Below, piece after piece: positions 22,374 through 29,660 of a stretch of DNA of 31,189 bases. The position numbers and the translations under genes were made by a program. Positions within the stretch are counted from its first letter, which is position 1. Each line of letters begins with the position of its first letter. The DNA is taken from NCBI GenBank assembly GCA_964403285.1, contig CAYOFG010000017.1, forward strand, positions 1 to 31,189, given 5' to 3'. The notes under the pieces were generated by a model, which saw only the letters and a list, made by a program, of their open reading frames with translations, made no database searches and had not been told where the DNA came from. This stretch comes from WVXT01 sp964403285 (GTDB lineage Bacteria > UBA6262 > WVXT01).

Positions 22374-23087
22374 ATGAGAAGAATTCTGTTCACGATAGTC
22401 CTTATTTTTTCTTTTCTATTTCTTCCTTTTTTCGGAATTTGCGTAGAACAGGTAGAATCCTCATTTCTCAAGGGAGGTAAAGGGAAAGTGAAGGAGGAAA
22501 ATATTAAGTTACCTTTGCCCAAGACAACTGGCAAGATGAGTCTCGAGGAGGCAATAGTAAAAAGAGAGTCAGTCAGGAGCTTCAGTAAGAGACAATTAAC
22601 TCTGGAAGAGATTTCTCAGCTTCTCTGGGCGGCGTACGGGCCAAGGCATGTCGATTCCATTACAGGTGCTTCCAAGACTGTTCCCTCTGCAGGAGCTCTC
22701 TATCCCATGGAAATCTATATCGTTTCTCCCAATGGCGTCTTCCACTATTTTCCTTCAAGCCACAGCCTGAGAGAGATTTCGGACAAAGACCTCCGTTCCG
22801 CTCTTTCCGGCGCTGCCTTATGGGAGGAGGCAATCGCCCAGGCAGCAGTCAATTTTGTAATTGCCTGCGTATACGACAGGATATGCTGGAAATACGGAGA
22901 GAGGGGTATGAGGTATGCTCATATAGAAGCAGGCCATATAGCCCAGAATATTCACCTTCAGGCAGTCTGTTTGGGTTTGGGTTCGGTACCTATTGGAGCA
23001 TTTAACGACACTGCTGTGCAAAAAGCGTTATATCTGCCAAAAGATAATATACCAATCTACATTATCCCTGTGGGACATCTAAAATAG
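22374..23087 (+). CDS. secreted SagB-type nitroreductase-family oxidoreductase
   Basis: This is an FMN-dependent nitroreductase-fold protein of the SagB/ThcOx type. SagB enzymes oxidise azolines to azoles in modified peptides, but many lone members have no known substrate. The 237-residue protein starts with a signal-peptide-like segment (about 3-23, basic then hydrophobic), so it probably works outside the cytoplasm or at the membrane. The core has AIVKRESVRSFSKRQLTLEEISQLLWAAYG (start near 62), TVPSAGALYPMEIYIV with flavin-site residues, GALWEEAIAQAAVNFVIA, RYAHIEAGHIAQNIHLQA and the terminal IYIIPVGHLK. No cyclodehydratase or precursor peptide gene is visible. The gene lies within the 16-bp inverted repeat, after the GAD gene. 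Confidence 0.85.
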   Translation: MRRILFTIVLIFSFLFLPFFGICVEQVESSFLKGGKGKVKEENIKLPLPKTTGKMSLEEAIVKRESVRSFSKRQLTLEEISQLLWAAYGPRHVDSITGASKTVPSAGALYPMEIYIVSPNGVFHYFPSSHSLREISDKDLRSALSGAALWEEAIAQAAVNFVIACVYDRICWKYGERGMRYAHIEAGHIAQNIHLQAVCLGLGSVPIGAFNDTAVQKALYLPKDNIPIYIIPVGHLK

Positions 23088-23107
23088 TAGGACATCCAAA
23101 ATATAGA

Positions 23108-23123
23108 GTTGACCCCATTTTTT
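23108..23123 (-). repeat. right arm of the perfect 16-bp inverted repeat
   Basis: GTTGACCCCATTTTTT is the exact reverse complement of 21772-21787. It ends 4 bases before the ATG of the solute-binding protein gene and takes the place where a ribosome binding site would be. Confidence 0.75.
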
Positions 23124-23127
23124 CCAG

Positions 23128-24589
23128 ATGAGAAAAGTAATTACAATTATTATCCTCATAGTGGTAGCAGTTGTTCTTAGCGGGGTACTCATCCATTTTG
23201 CAAAAAGACCCCCCTATAGACCAAAGGTTAAAGAGCCTACCGGTGAAAAGCATCCCGCCCAACCAGCCTATGGAGATACAATCATCCAGGCATCTATTGG
23301 AGATGCCAGTTATTTGAATCCTATACTTGCCAGCGACAGCGCTTCCGGTGACATAAATGGTTATGTGTACAATGGGTTAGTAAAATATGACAAGAATCTC
23401 AAGTTGGTGGGGGACCTGGCAGAATCCTGGAATATATCTGATGACGGGCTGGTAATCACCTTCCATCTGCGCAAAAATGTGAACTGGCATGACGGAGAAC
23501 CTTTCACCAGCGAGGATGTTAGATTTACTTATGAGAAGTTGGTCGACCCCAATACCAGGACACCCTATGCCTCGGATTACCTTATAGTTGACAGGTTGGA
23601 AATCGTCGACCCATACACGGTGAGGATAATATACAAAGAGCCTTTCTCTCCCGGATTGGAAAGTTGGGGTATGGGAATTATTCCCCAGCATATTTTTGAG
23701 AAAGNNNNNNNNNNNNNNNNNNNNNNNNNNNNNNNNNNNNNNNNNNNNNNNNNNNNNNNNNNNNNNNNNNNNNNNNNNNNNNNNNNNNNNNNNNNNNNNN
23801 NNNNGCTATACTTATCTTGGTTATAATCTGAAAAATCCCCTGTTCAAGGATGAGAGAGTTCGCAGGGCAATAACTTATGCCATAAACAGGCAGGAAATCA
23901 TAGATGGGGTTCTTCTGGGCCTGGGTCAAATATCGACTGGTCCCTTTCCTCCAACTTCGTGGGCTTATAATGAAACTGTTCCTATTTACGAGCACAATCC
24001 CGAAAAAGCTAAGGAATTGCTCTATAAATGTGGCTGGCAGGATAGAGATGGGGATGGAATTTTGGATAAGGATGGTAGACCATTCAGTTTTACTCTTATG
24101 ACTAATCAGGGTAACAAGATGCGCGAGCTTTGTGCCACCATTATCCAGTCTAATCTTAAACAGGTCGGGATACAGGTAAAAATTCGTATTTTGGAATGGG
24201 CCTCCTTTATTCACCAGTATATTGACAAAAAGAATTTTGATGCTGTAATTCTTGGTTGGAGCCTCTCCCGAGATCCCGACCAGTATTCTATTTGGCACTC
24301 ATCCCAGATTAAAGAGGGGCAATACAATTTCGTTTCCTATAGTAACCCGGAAATCGATCGCCTATTAGTGGAAGGCCGGCGTACTTTCGACATGAAGAAG
24401 AGAAAAGAAATATATCATAGGATTCATACCATTCTGGCTGAGGAGCAACCTTATACTTTTTTATATGTAGCCGATGCTCTTCCTGTAGTCCAAAAGAGGT
24501 TTCATGGTATTGAAGTAGCTCCTGCAGGCATTGGCTATAACTTCATCAAATGGTATGTACCCCGGGACCAACAGAAATACACTCGATGA
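23128..24589 (+). CDS. ABC transporter oligopeptide/dipeptide-binding protein (SBP family 5), interrupted by assembly gap
   Basis: This extracytoplasmic binding protein of the DppA/OppA family captures peptides or related ligands for an ABC importer. The N-terminal part has a membrane anchor or uncleaved signal (about 4-24, no lipobox), then DASYLNPILASDSAS, LVGDLAESWNISDDGL, LRKNVNWHDGEPFTSEDVRFTYEKL and GIIPQHIFEK. The C-terminal part has YNLKNPLFKDERVRRAITYAINRQEII, NPEKAKELL and YSIWHSSQ. The 100-N gap splits it. The halves are in different frames, but that is meaningless because the gap size is nominal; comparison with the family suggests about 95-105 residues are missing. No permease or ATPase gene is present. 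No ribosome binding site is visible, because the 16-bp repeat lies directly upstream. Confidence 0.88.
23705..23804. other. assembly gap of 100 Ns within the solute-binding protein gene
   Basis: Exactly 100 Ns. Protein alignment by eye implies the real missing length is nearer 300 bases, so coordinates beyond this point are relative. Confidence 0.98.
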
Positions 24590-24612
24590 GATGGGATTTT
24601 TGGAGGGAAGAG

Positions 24613-25662
24613 ATGGTAGCCAAAAGACTTAACCCCAAAATTTTCAATATTCCGGTTGAGAAAATAAGAAATGGCTGGTATAGCGATAAGTACTTTGTGC
24701 GCACCAAGGAGGTTCTGGAAAAGGACCATCGCCACGTTCGAGTACTTATGCAAGTATTCTGTCGCAAAGAGGCTGTTCTCTGTGGGATGGATGAAGCGAT
24801 TGCTATCCTGAAGCTCGGCGCGGTCAATCCAGAGAATTTGAGGATAAAAGCACTCCACGATGGACATAGAATTAGAGCTTTAGATACTGTGATGACCATT
24901 GAAGGGGATTACAGCACTTTTGCTCACCTGGAGACTGTATATTTAGGAGTATTGGCAAGGGGAACTGCCGTAGCCACTGCTGTCAGGAAAGTGGTAGATG
25001 CTGCAGCGGGAAGACCTGTCCTTTTCTTTCCCGCAAGGTTTGACCATTATAAGGTGCAGGAAACCGATGGGTATGCGGCGTTTATCTCGGGAGCTATAAA
25101 TGTTTCCACCGACGCTCAGGGTTCATTATGGGGAGGAGAAGGGATAGGTACTATTCCTCACGGACTTATAGCTGCCTATGGAGGAGACACTGTTCGAGCG
25201 GCAAAAGCATTTGATAAATATATGTCCAAGGATATTTCCCGGATAGTTCTGGTCGATTTCGAGAACGATTGCATAAGGACTTCTTTGGAAGTGGCTAAAG
25301 TTCTGGGTAAGAAGCTATGGGGAGTAAGGTTCGACACAGCCAGCGACCTCCGGGATAAGTCGGTTAAGAGCAGAGGAAAGAATTCTTACGGTGTTTCTCC
25401 TGAACTCTGCCGGAAGGCGAGGAAAGCTTTTGACGAGGCGGGGTTCGGCCACATAAAGATTGTTATTTCCGGTGGATTTAATGAAGAGAAAATAAGGCAC
25501 TTTGTCAAGATTAATGTGCCATTTGATGCAGTGGGGATAGGCTCAGCCCTTTTTGGAGAAAAGATAGACTTTACTGCCGACGTGGTAATGGTGGAAGGTA
25601 AGCCTTGTGCCAAGGTAGGGCGGCAATACAATGTCAATCCAAGATTAGAACCGGTCAAGTAA
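24613..25662 (+). CDS. nicotinate phosphoribosyltransferase, archaeal-type
   Basis: It converts nicotinate and PRPP to nicotinate mononucleotide, the salvage entry to NAD. The 349-residue protein matches the shorter NAPRTase form common in archaea and some bacteria: GWYSDKYFVRTKEVLEK at the start, DHRHVRVLMQVFCRKEAVLCG, HDGHRI, EGDYSTFAHLETVYLGVLARGTAVAT, the active-site PARFDHYKVQETDG, GEGIGTIPHGLI, VRFDTASDLRDKSV, VISGGFNEEKI and VGIGSALFG. I chose ATG 24613, 5 bases after GGAGGG. The ATG at 24586 overlaps the binding-protein stop as ATGA and is an alternative adding nine residues. It is probably co-transcribed with the gene before it. Confidence 0.9.
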   Translation: MVAKRLNPKIFNIPVEKIRNGWYSDKYFVRTKEVLEKDHRHVRVLMQVFCRKEAVLCGMDEAIAILKLGAVNPENLRIKALHDGHRIRALDTVMTIEGDYSTFAHLETVYLGVLARGTAVATAVRKVVDAAAGRPVLFFPARFDHYKVQETDGYAAFISGAINVSTDAQGSLWGGEGIGTIPHGLIAAYGGDTVRAAKAFDKYMSKDISRIVLVDFENDCIRTSLEVAKVLGKKLWGVRFDTASDLRDKSVKSRGKNSYGVSPELCRKARKAFDEAGFGHIKIVISGGFNEEKIRHFVKINVPFDAVGIGSALFGEKIDFTADVVMVEGKPCAKVGRQYNVNPRLEPVK

Positions 25663-25696
25663 CATAATTCACAACGCACATTTGAGATGGAAAAAA

Positions 25697-25951
25697 ATGG
25701 AAAAGAATGATTCACTGGGAGAGGAAAACAGGAAAATTCGCCGTTTGAAAATGATGGTGAGCTTAGGTTTATCTCTTCTTAGTCAGGAGCGTCTTTCGCG
25801 AAGAGAAGCCGAACAGATAGTCGAGTCTATCCGGCGCTCGGCATTGAGGATGTTCCCTGGAAAAGAGACCACCTGGGAAATAGTATATGCTCCGCGTTTT
25901 CATCGAGTCATTGAGGAAAGATGGGGGAGAGGTAGTCGAGAGGAAATATAG
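25697..25951 (+). CDS. small conserved hypothetical protein
   Basis: An 84-residue, charged, soluble protein whose function I do not know. Visible are a helical N-terminal half (KIRRLKMMVSLGLSLLSQERLSRREAEQIVESIRR) and a conserved-looking end, ALRMFPGKETTWEIVYAPRFHRVIEERWG. I recall similar small proteins with an FPGKE...IYxPRFxRxxxERW ending from other bacteria, but with no assigned role. ATG 25697 is preferred; an in-frame TTG at 25682 is possible. It is the last gene before the intrinsic terminator at 25969-26006 and so closes the transcription unit that contains the nicotinate phosphoribosyltransferase. Confidence 0.65.
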   Translation: MEKNDSLGEENRKIRRLKMMVSLGLSLLSQERLSRREAEQIVESIRRSALRMFPGKETTWEIVYAPRFHRVIEERWGRGSREEI

Positions 25952-25968
25952 GGTTTAGAGAAAATTTT

Positions 25969-26006
25969 CCCGGCAAGATAAGTAATCTATCTTCCGGGAT
26001 TTTTTT
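25969..26006 (+). terminator. intrinsic terminator before the dcw cluster
   Basis: CCCGGCAAGATA (25969-25980) pairs with TATCTTCCGGG (25988-25998), leaving one bulged C, over a 7-base loop; it is followed by a T-rich run to 26006. It separates the upstream genes from the mraZ promoter. Confidence 0.85.
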
Positions 26007-26027
26007 GGGGAGGACTTAATTTTTTAC

Positions 26028-26056
26028 TTGACAAAATTAGAAACTTGGTATATAAT
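26028..26056 (+). promoter_or_regulatory. consensus sigma70 promoter of the dcw cluster
   Basis: Perfect TTGACA (26028-26033) and perfect TATAAT (26051-26056) with a 17-bp spacer. The predicted start near 26063 lies just before the MraZ boxes. Confidence 0.88.
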
Positions 26057-26066
26057 TCTCTCGCAG

Positions 26067-26091
26067 TGGGGAAAAGTGGTGTAAGGTGGTG
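26067..26091 (+). promoter_or_regulatory. three MraZ-type operator boxes
   Basis: TGGGG, TGGTG and TGGTG recur at 26067, 26077 and 26087, each separated by five bases, giving an exact 10-bp period. This matches the TGGGN-N5 repeats bound by MraZ in studied bacteria. The boxes lie between the predicted transcription start and the mraZ GTG start and include its Shine-Dalgarno region, so MraZ binding would repress the cluster. Confidence 0.8.
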
Positions 26092-26096
26092 ACAAC

Positions 26097-26525
26097 GTGC
26101 TAATCGGGCAATATCGCCATTCTTTAGATGGAAAAAACCGACTGTTCATTCCTGCCAGGCTCCGTCAGAACGTAAGAAGGTTTATTATCACTTCCGGGTT
26201 AGAAGGTTGTCTATTTGTTTACACTCCGGAGAATTGGAAAAAAATTGCAGAAAGACTAAAGGCGCTTCCTTTAACTAAAGCCGACGCCCGTAAGTTTTCA
26301 CGCACTTTCCTTTCGGGAGCAAACGAGTGCCCTGTGGATGACCAGGGAAGGATACTGGTTCCTAAGACCCTGTGTAATTACGCAGATATAAGAAAAGAGG
26401 TAATAGTGGTGGGGGTGTTAGATCGCATAGAGATTTGGTCAAAAAATAACTGGGAACGTTACCAGAAGGAGGCCGAGAAGCAGTTTGTTGAGGTAGCTGA
26501 AAAATTAGTTGATCTTGGAATCTAA
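26097..26525 (+). CDS. mraZ: transcriptional regulator MraZ
   Basis: MraZ is the first gene of most dcw clusters and represses that cluster through repeated TGGG boxes; it has an AbrB-like double swapped-hairpin fold. The 142-residue protein begins MLIGQYRHSLDGKNRLFIPA and has the second DxxxR-type repeat at DDQGRILVPK, both hallmarks of the family. GTG 26097 is used; AAGG lies about 10 bases upstream, inside the operator boxes. A perfect promoter and three boxes precede it, so autoregulation is strongly suggested by sequence. rsmH follows after 18 bases. Confidence 0.95.
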   Translation: MLIGQYRHSLDGKNRLFIPARLRQNVRRFIITSGLEGCLFVYTPENWKKIAERLKALPLTKADARKFSRTFLSGANECPVDDQGRILVPKTLCNYADIRKEVIVVGVLDRIEIWSKNNWERYQKEAEKQFVEVAEKLVDLGI

Positions 26526-26543
26526 CACCCTCTCCAGCATAAA

Positions 26544-27437
26544 TTGGAAGAGTCAAGGCACATTCCCGTCCTAGTTGATGAGGTAATAGATAATCTTAAC
26601 TGTCTAAGGGGAGGAATCTACGTAGATTCGACTCTAGGCGAAGGTGGCCACGGGCAAAAGATACTGCAAGCAATACTGCCAGGCGGGCTCCTTATTGGAA
26701 TCGATCAGGATGGAGAAGCGATAAGAAGAGCAAAAGAGAATCTGAAAGAATATAAAGAAAACTTGCTCACTTTTGAGAGGAACTTTTCTGAAATCGGAGC
26801 TATCCTGGAGTCATTGAGAATCAAAGAAGTGGATGGCATTCTGTTTGACCTGGGTTTGTCGAGTCTACAACTACAAGACGCCAACAGGGGTTTTAGCTTT
26901 CAGAAAGATGGACCCTTAGATATGCGGATGTCAGAAAACATCAAATTGACTGCGGGATATCTATTAAATACCTTTTCTTTTGACGAACTTGTTAAGATTC
27001 TATTCCAATATGGAGAAGAACGGTGGGCCAGGCGAATTGTGAGGAGAGTGGTTGAGTCCCGACGAAAGAGGCCTTTGGAGACTACCTTTCAATTAGTAGA
27101 AATCGTTAAAAGAGCAATTCCCCGTTCCGCCTGGCCCAGAAAGATTCACGTGGCCACCAGGACTTTCCAGGCGTTAAGAATAGCAGTAAATGATGAATTG
27201 ATGGTTTTACAAAAGTCACTCCCTCAAGCCGCAAGGTTTTTAAAAAAGGGCGCAAGGATTTGTATTATTTCTTACCATTCTCTCGAAGACAGAATCGTCA
27301 AAAATTTCTTTCGGGAATATAAAACGCAGGGTTTGAAGGCAGTCTTTCCCAAACCAGTTACTCCCACAAGACAGGAACTTCAAATGAATCCGCGTTCGAG
27401 AAGTGCAAAATTGCGTGCGGGGGAAATGTGCTCATGA
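26544..27437 (+). CDS. rsmH: 16S rRNA (cytosine1402-N4)-methyltransferase
   Basis: RsmH (MraW) uses S-adenosylmethionine to methylate N4 of C1402 in the ribosomal decoding site. The 297-residue protein has RHIPVLVDEVIDNL at the start, the SAM-binding YVDSTLGEGGHGQKIL, GIDQDGEAI, VDGILFDLGLSSLQLQD, RGFSFQKDGPLDMRM, and the C-terminal ISYHSLEDRIVKNFF and NPRSRSAKLR. It appears to start with TTG at 26544, since no ATG or GTG lies in frame before the conserved HIPVL; no clear ribosome binding site is visible, so it may depend on coupling to mraZ. Its stop overlaps ftsL as ATGA. Confidence 0.95.
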   Translation: MEESRHIPVLVDEVIDNLNCLRGGIYVDSTLGEGGHGQKILQAILPGGLLIGIDQDGEAIRRAKENLKEYKENLLTFERNFSEIGAILESLRIKEVDGILFDLGLSSLQLQDANRGFSFQKDGPLDMRMSENIKLTAGYLLNTFSFDELVKILFQYGEERWARRIVRRVVESRRKRPLETTFQLVEIVKRAIPRSAWPRKIHVATRTFQALRIAVNDELMVLQKSLPQAARFLKKGARICIISYHSLEDRIVKNFFREYKTQGLKAVFPKPVTPTRQELQMNPRSRSAKLRAGEMCS

Positions 27438-27805
27438 ACATAGAGAAGAAAAGGCGGCCCAAAAAATATTATCTTCTTTTTTCTATTGGCGGTCTTTTGA
27501 TTTTCCTATTCTATGTCTGGGAATGTGCACAAGTAATCACGCTTAGTTATCGGATTAACGAGTTAAAGAGAGAACTCATTTCATTAGAAAACAAGAATAG
27601 CAATCTGAAAGCAAATTTACATCACTATACTAATCTGGCAAATATCAATAAGATTGCTCGAGAAGAAAGAAAGATGGTTTCTCCGGAGAACGAGAATATC
27701 TACTTTTTAAGAGTAAATCCTAAGCAAGATAGAACTTCATGGGATAACGCACTTTTCATTGCCCGGGAGGATACAAAAGGTGCCTCGAAAAAGTCGCATT
27801 ATTAG
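27434..27805 (+). CDS. ftsL: FtsL-like cell division protein
   Basis: A 123-residue bitopic membrane protein at the ftsL position of the dcw cluster. It has a basic cytoplasmic start (KKRRPKKYY), one transmembrane helix (about 13-32), and an extracytoplasmic leucine-zipper-like coiled coil (about 40-75, INELKRELISLENKNSNLKANL). A short region NINKIAREERKMVSPENENIYFLR follows, as in FtsL/FtsB-type proteins. FtsL links FtsQ and FtsB to activation of FtsW/FtsI at the septum. The sequence itself is too variable for certainty; position between rsmH and ftsI supports the call. ATG 27434 overlaps the rsmH stop; the earlier GTG at 27428 is less likely. Confidence 0.85.
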   Translation: MNIEKKRRPKKYYLLFSIGGLLIFLFYVWECAQVITLSYRINELKRELISLENKNSNLKANLHHYTNLANINKIAREERKMVSPENENIYFLRVNPKQDRTSWDNALFIAREDTKGASKKSHY

Positions 27806-29510
27806 TTCTATACTCATAGTAATTTTTACTCTTATCGTATTGGAAATTAGATTGTACTATATTCAAGTTGTTAGCCATCGTCACTACGGGAAGATGGCAG
27901 ATAAGCAATCTTTCTCGGTCAGGCAAACAGATTTTAAAAGAGGCACCATCTACGACCGTAACGGGAAAGAACTGGCAATAGAATTTGAAGTTAGTTCTGT
28001 TTATGCCATTCCCTCTCTCATTTCCCATCCAGAAAAGACAGCCAAAAAGTTGGCTCCTCTGCTCCATATGAGCGAGAAGACGATCTATAGTAAATTACAT
28101 ACTTCTAATTCATTCGTTTGGTTAAAAAGGAAAATCGATACCGAAATTGCAGAAAAGATTGAAGGTTTACATCTTAAAGGGATCAAGTTAATAAACGAAG
28201 GTAAAAGGTTCTATCCAGAAAATGAGTTAGCCAGCCAGGTAATTGGTTTGGCTGGCCTGGACAATCAAGGTCTATCGGGAATTGAGAATTCCTTTGACAG
28301 AACCCTAAGAAGAAAAACCAAGAAAACTATAAGGAGAAAAGACGGCTTTGGTCGGGAAGTAATCGCTGCGGACACTACTTATCAGACAGAAGTAAGCGGA
28401 TGCGGCGTAGTCACCACAATTGATAGAGTAATTCAATATATTGCAGAAGTAGAATTGAGAAAGGCTTACGACGAGACCAACGCCAAACTGGCCACAATCA
28501 TTGTTCAGGATTGCAAGACCGGAGAGATACTAGCCTTAGCCAACTTTCCCTCGTTTGATGGAAATAGCTATTCTCCGGAAAAATACAAGTACTTAAAGAA
28601 TCCTGCAATATCCAGTATCTTTGAGCCGGGATCTACTTTTAAACCAATAGTGGCCGCAGCATTGTTAGAAGAGAACCTCGTCACCTTGGAAGATCGCTTT
28701 TATTGTGAGGAAGGAGTCTACTTATTCAACGGTCTTCCCATTCGAGACCACGAAAGAGAGAACTGGCTTACTTTTGTTCAGGTTCTTGAAAAATCGTCCA
28801 ATATCGGAATGGCTAAAGCTGGGCAACTGTTAGGAAAAGATAAGTTGTACCAGTGTGCGAGGGATTTCGGATTTGGTAACTTCACAGGAATTAGGTTGCC
28901 GGGTGAGACTCCGGGAATCTTGAAGAACCCAAAAGATTGGTCAGAAATATCTCTCAGTCGTCTCTCTTTTGGGCAGGGCATAGGAGTAACTGCCATCCAG
29001 CTTATCTCTGCATTTTCATGTTTAGCCAATGGAGGAGTGCTGATGGAACCCATGATTGTTAACAGAATCGTCGATCCCAGTGAGAAGGTAGTTAAAGAAT
29101 TCCAGCCCTACCCGGTTAGAAGGGTGATTTCTTATAAAACAGCGAAAACTTTAACTAATATTTTGTGTGGAATTGTAAAAAATGGCACGGGGAAAGAAGC
29201 AAGAATTATGGGGTATAAGGTGGCTGGTAAGACTGGGACCGCTCAAAAATTCGACCCTGCCACTGGTAAATATTCTGATACAAACTACATTGCTTCATTC
29301 ATTGGTTATCTTCCAGCAGAACAACCTAAGGTTACTATTCTAGTCATACTGGATGAGCCACAGGGATTTTACTGGGGAGGAAGCGTAGCTGCTCCGGTAT
29401 TCGCACGCGTGGGACTGAGAATTATGCGCTATCTTGGTATCCCGCCTGATTCCCAGGAAATGTTCAGGAATCCACCCCAGGAAGCGGCTTGTGTTGGCCC
29501 CCGGCTCTAA
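27780..29510 (+). CDS. ftsI: division-type peptidoglycan transpeptidase (class B PBP)
   Basis: It cross-links septal peptidoglycan. The 576-residue protein has one N-terminal membrane helix (about 8-25), the PBP dimer domain with RGTIYDRNGKELA, and the penicillin-binding transpeptidase domain with the three active-site motifs: STFK (S285 and K288, in EPGSTFKP), SSN (339-341) and KTGT (484-487, in VAGKTGTAQKF). No PASTA repeats are seen, so it is the FtsI rather than the sporulation SpoVD type. GTG 27780 was chosen because GGGAGG ends 9 bases upstream; the TTG at 27759 would precede that site. It overlaps ftsL by 26 bases. A hairpin-terminator region lies directly after the stop. Confidence 0.94.
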   Translation: MPRKSRIISSILIVIFTLIVLEIRLYYIQVVSHRHYGKMADKQSFSVRQTDFKRGTIYDRNGKELAIEFEVSSVYAIPSLISHPEKTAKKLAPLLHMSEKTIYSKLHTSNSFVWLKRKIDTEIAEKIEGLHLKGIKLINEGKRFYPENELASQVIGLAGLDNQGLSGIENSFDRTLRRKTKKTIRRKDGFGREVIAADTTYQTEVSGCGVVTTIDRVIQYIAEVELRKAYDETNAKLATIIVQDCKTGEILALANFPSFDGNSYSPEKYKYLKNPAISSIFEPGSTFKPIVAAALLEENLVTLEDRFYCEEGVYLFNGLPIRDHERENWLTFVQVLEKSSNIGMAKAGQLLGKDKLYQCARDFGFGNFTGIRLPGETPGILKNPKDWSEISLSRLSFGQGIGVTAIQLISAFSCLANGGVLMEPMIVNRIVDPSEKVVKEFQPYPVRRVISYKTAKTLTNILCGIVKNGTGKEARIMGYKVAGKTGTAQKFDPATGKYSDTNYIASFIGYLPAEQPKVTILVILDEPQGFYWGGSVAAPVFARVGLRIMRYLGIPPDSQEMFRNPPQEAACVGPRL

Positions 29511-29518
29511 CGGGGAGA

Positions 29519-29621
29519 TTCCAGACTTCACTGTGCATTCCTTCCGAAAGGGAGGAAGGACCTCCCGATGAAATCAGGGGGAGTCCAGATTTTCTTGGAT
29601 TCCTCCCGAAAGGGAGGAATA
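29519..29621 (+). repeat. duplicated GAAA-tetraloop hairpin unit between ftsI and murE
   Basis: Two diverged copies of one unit, both starting TCCAGA, lie at 29519-29560 and 29584-29621. Each contains CCGAAAGGGAGGAA (29544-29557 and 29606-29619) and folds into a hairpin closed by GAAA. CCTCCC at 29561-29566 can pair with the first GGGAGG, and the first GGGAGGAA can pair with TTCCTCCC of the second copy, so the structures are mutually exclusive. Confidence 0.6.
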
Positions 29622-29627
29622 TTTTTT
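29599..29627 (+). terminator. intrinsic terminator inside the dcw cluster
   Basis: ATTCCTCCC (29599-29607), tetraloop GAAA, GGGAGGAAT (29612-29620): nine perfect pairs, followed by ATTTTTT. murE begins 34 bases later with no promoter that I can recognise, so read-through or regulated anti-termination is needed to express murE from the upstream promoter. Confidence 0.8.
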
Positions 29628-29660
29628 GTTTTTATAAGATTTCATACCCAGGTTACGAGT

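Noticed and set aside
23128..24589. Real frameshift in the solute-binding protein
   Set aside because: The two frames meet only across a nominal 100-N gap, whose true length is unknown.
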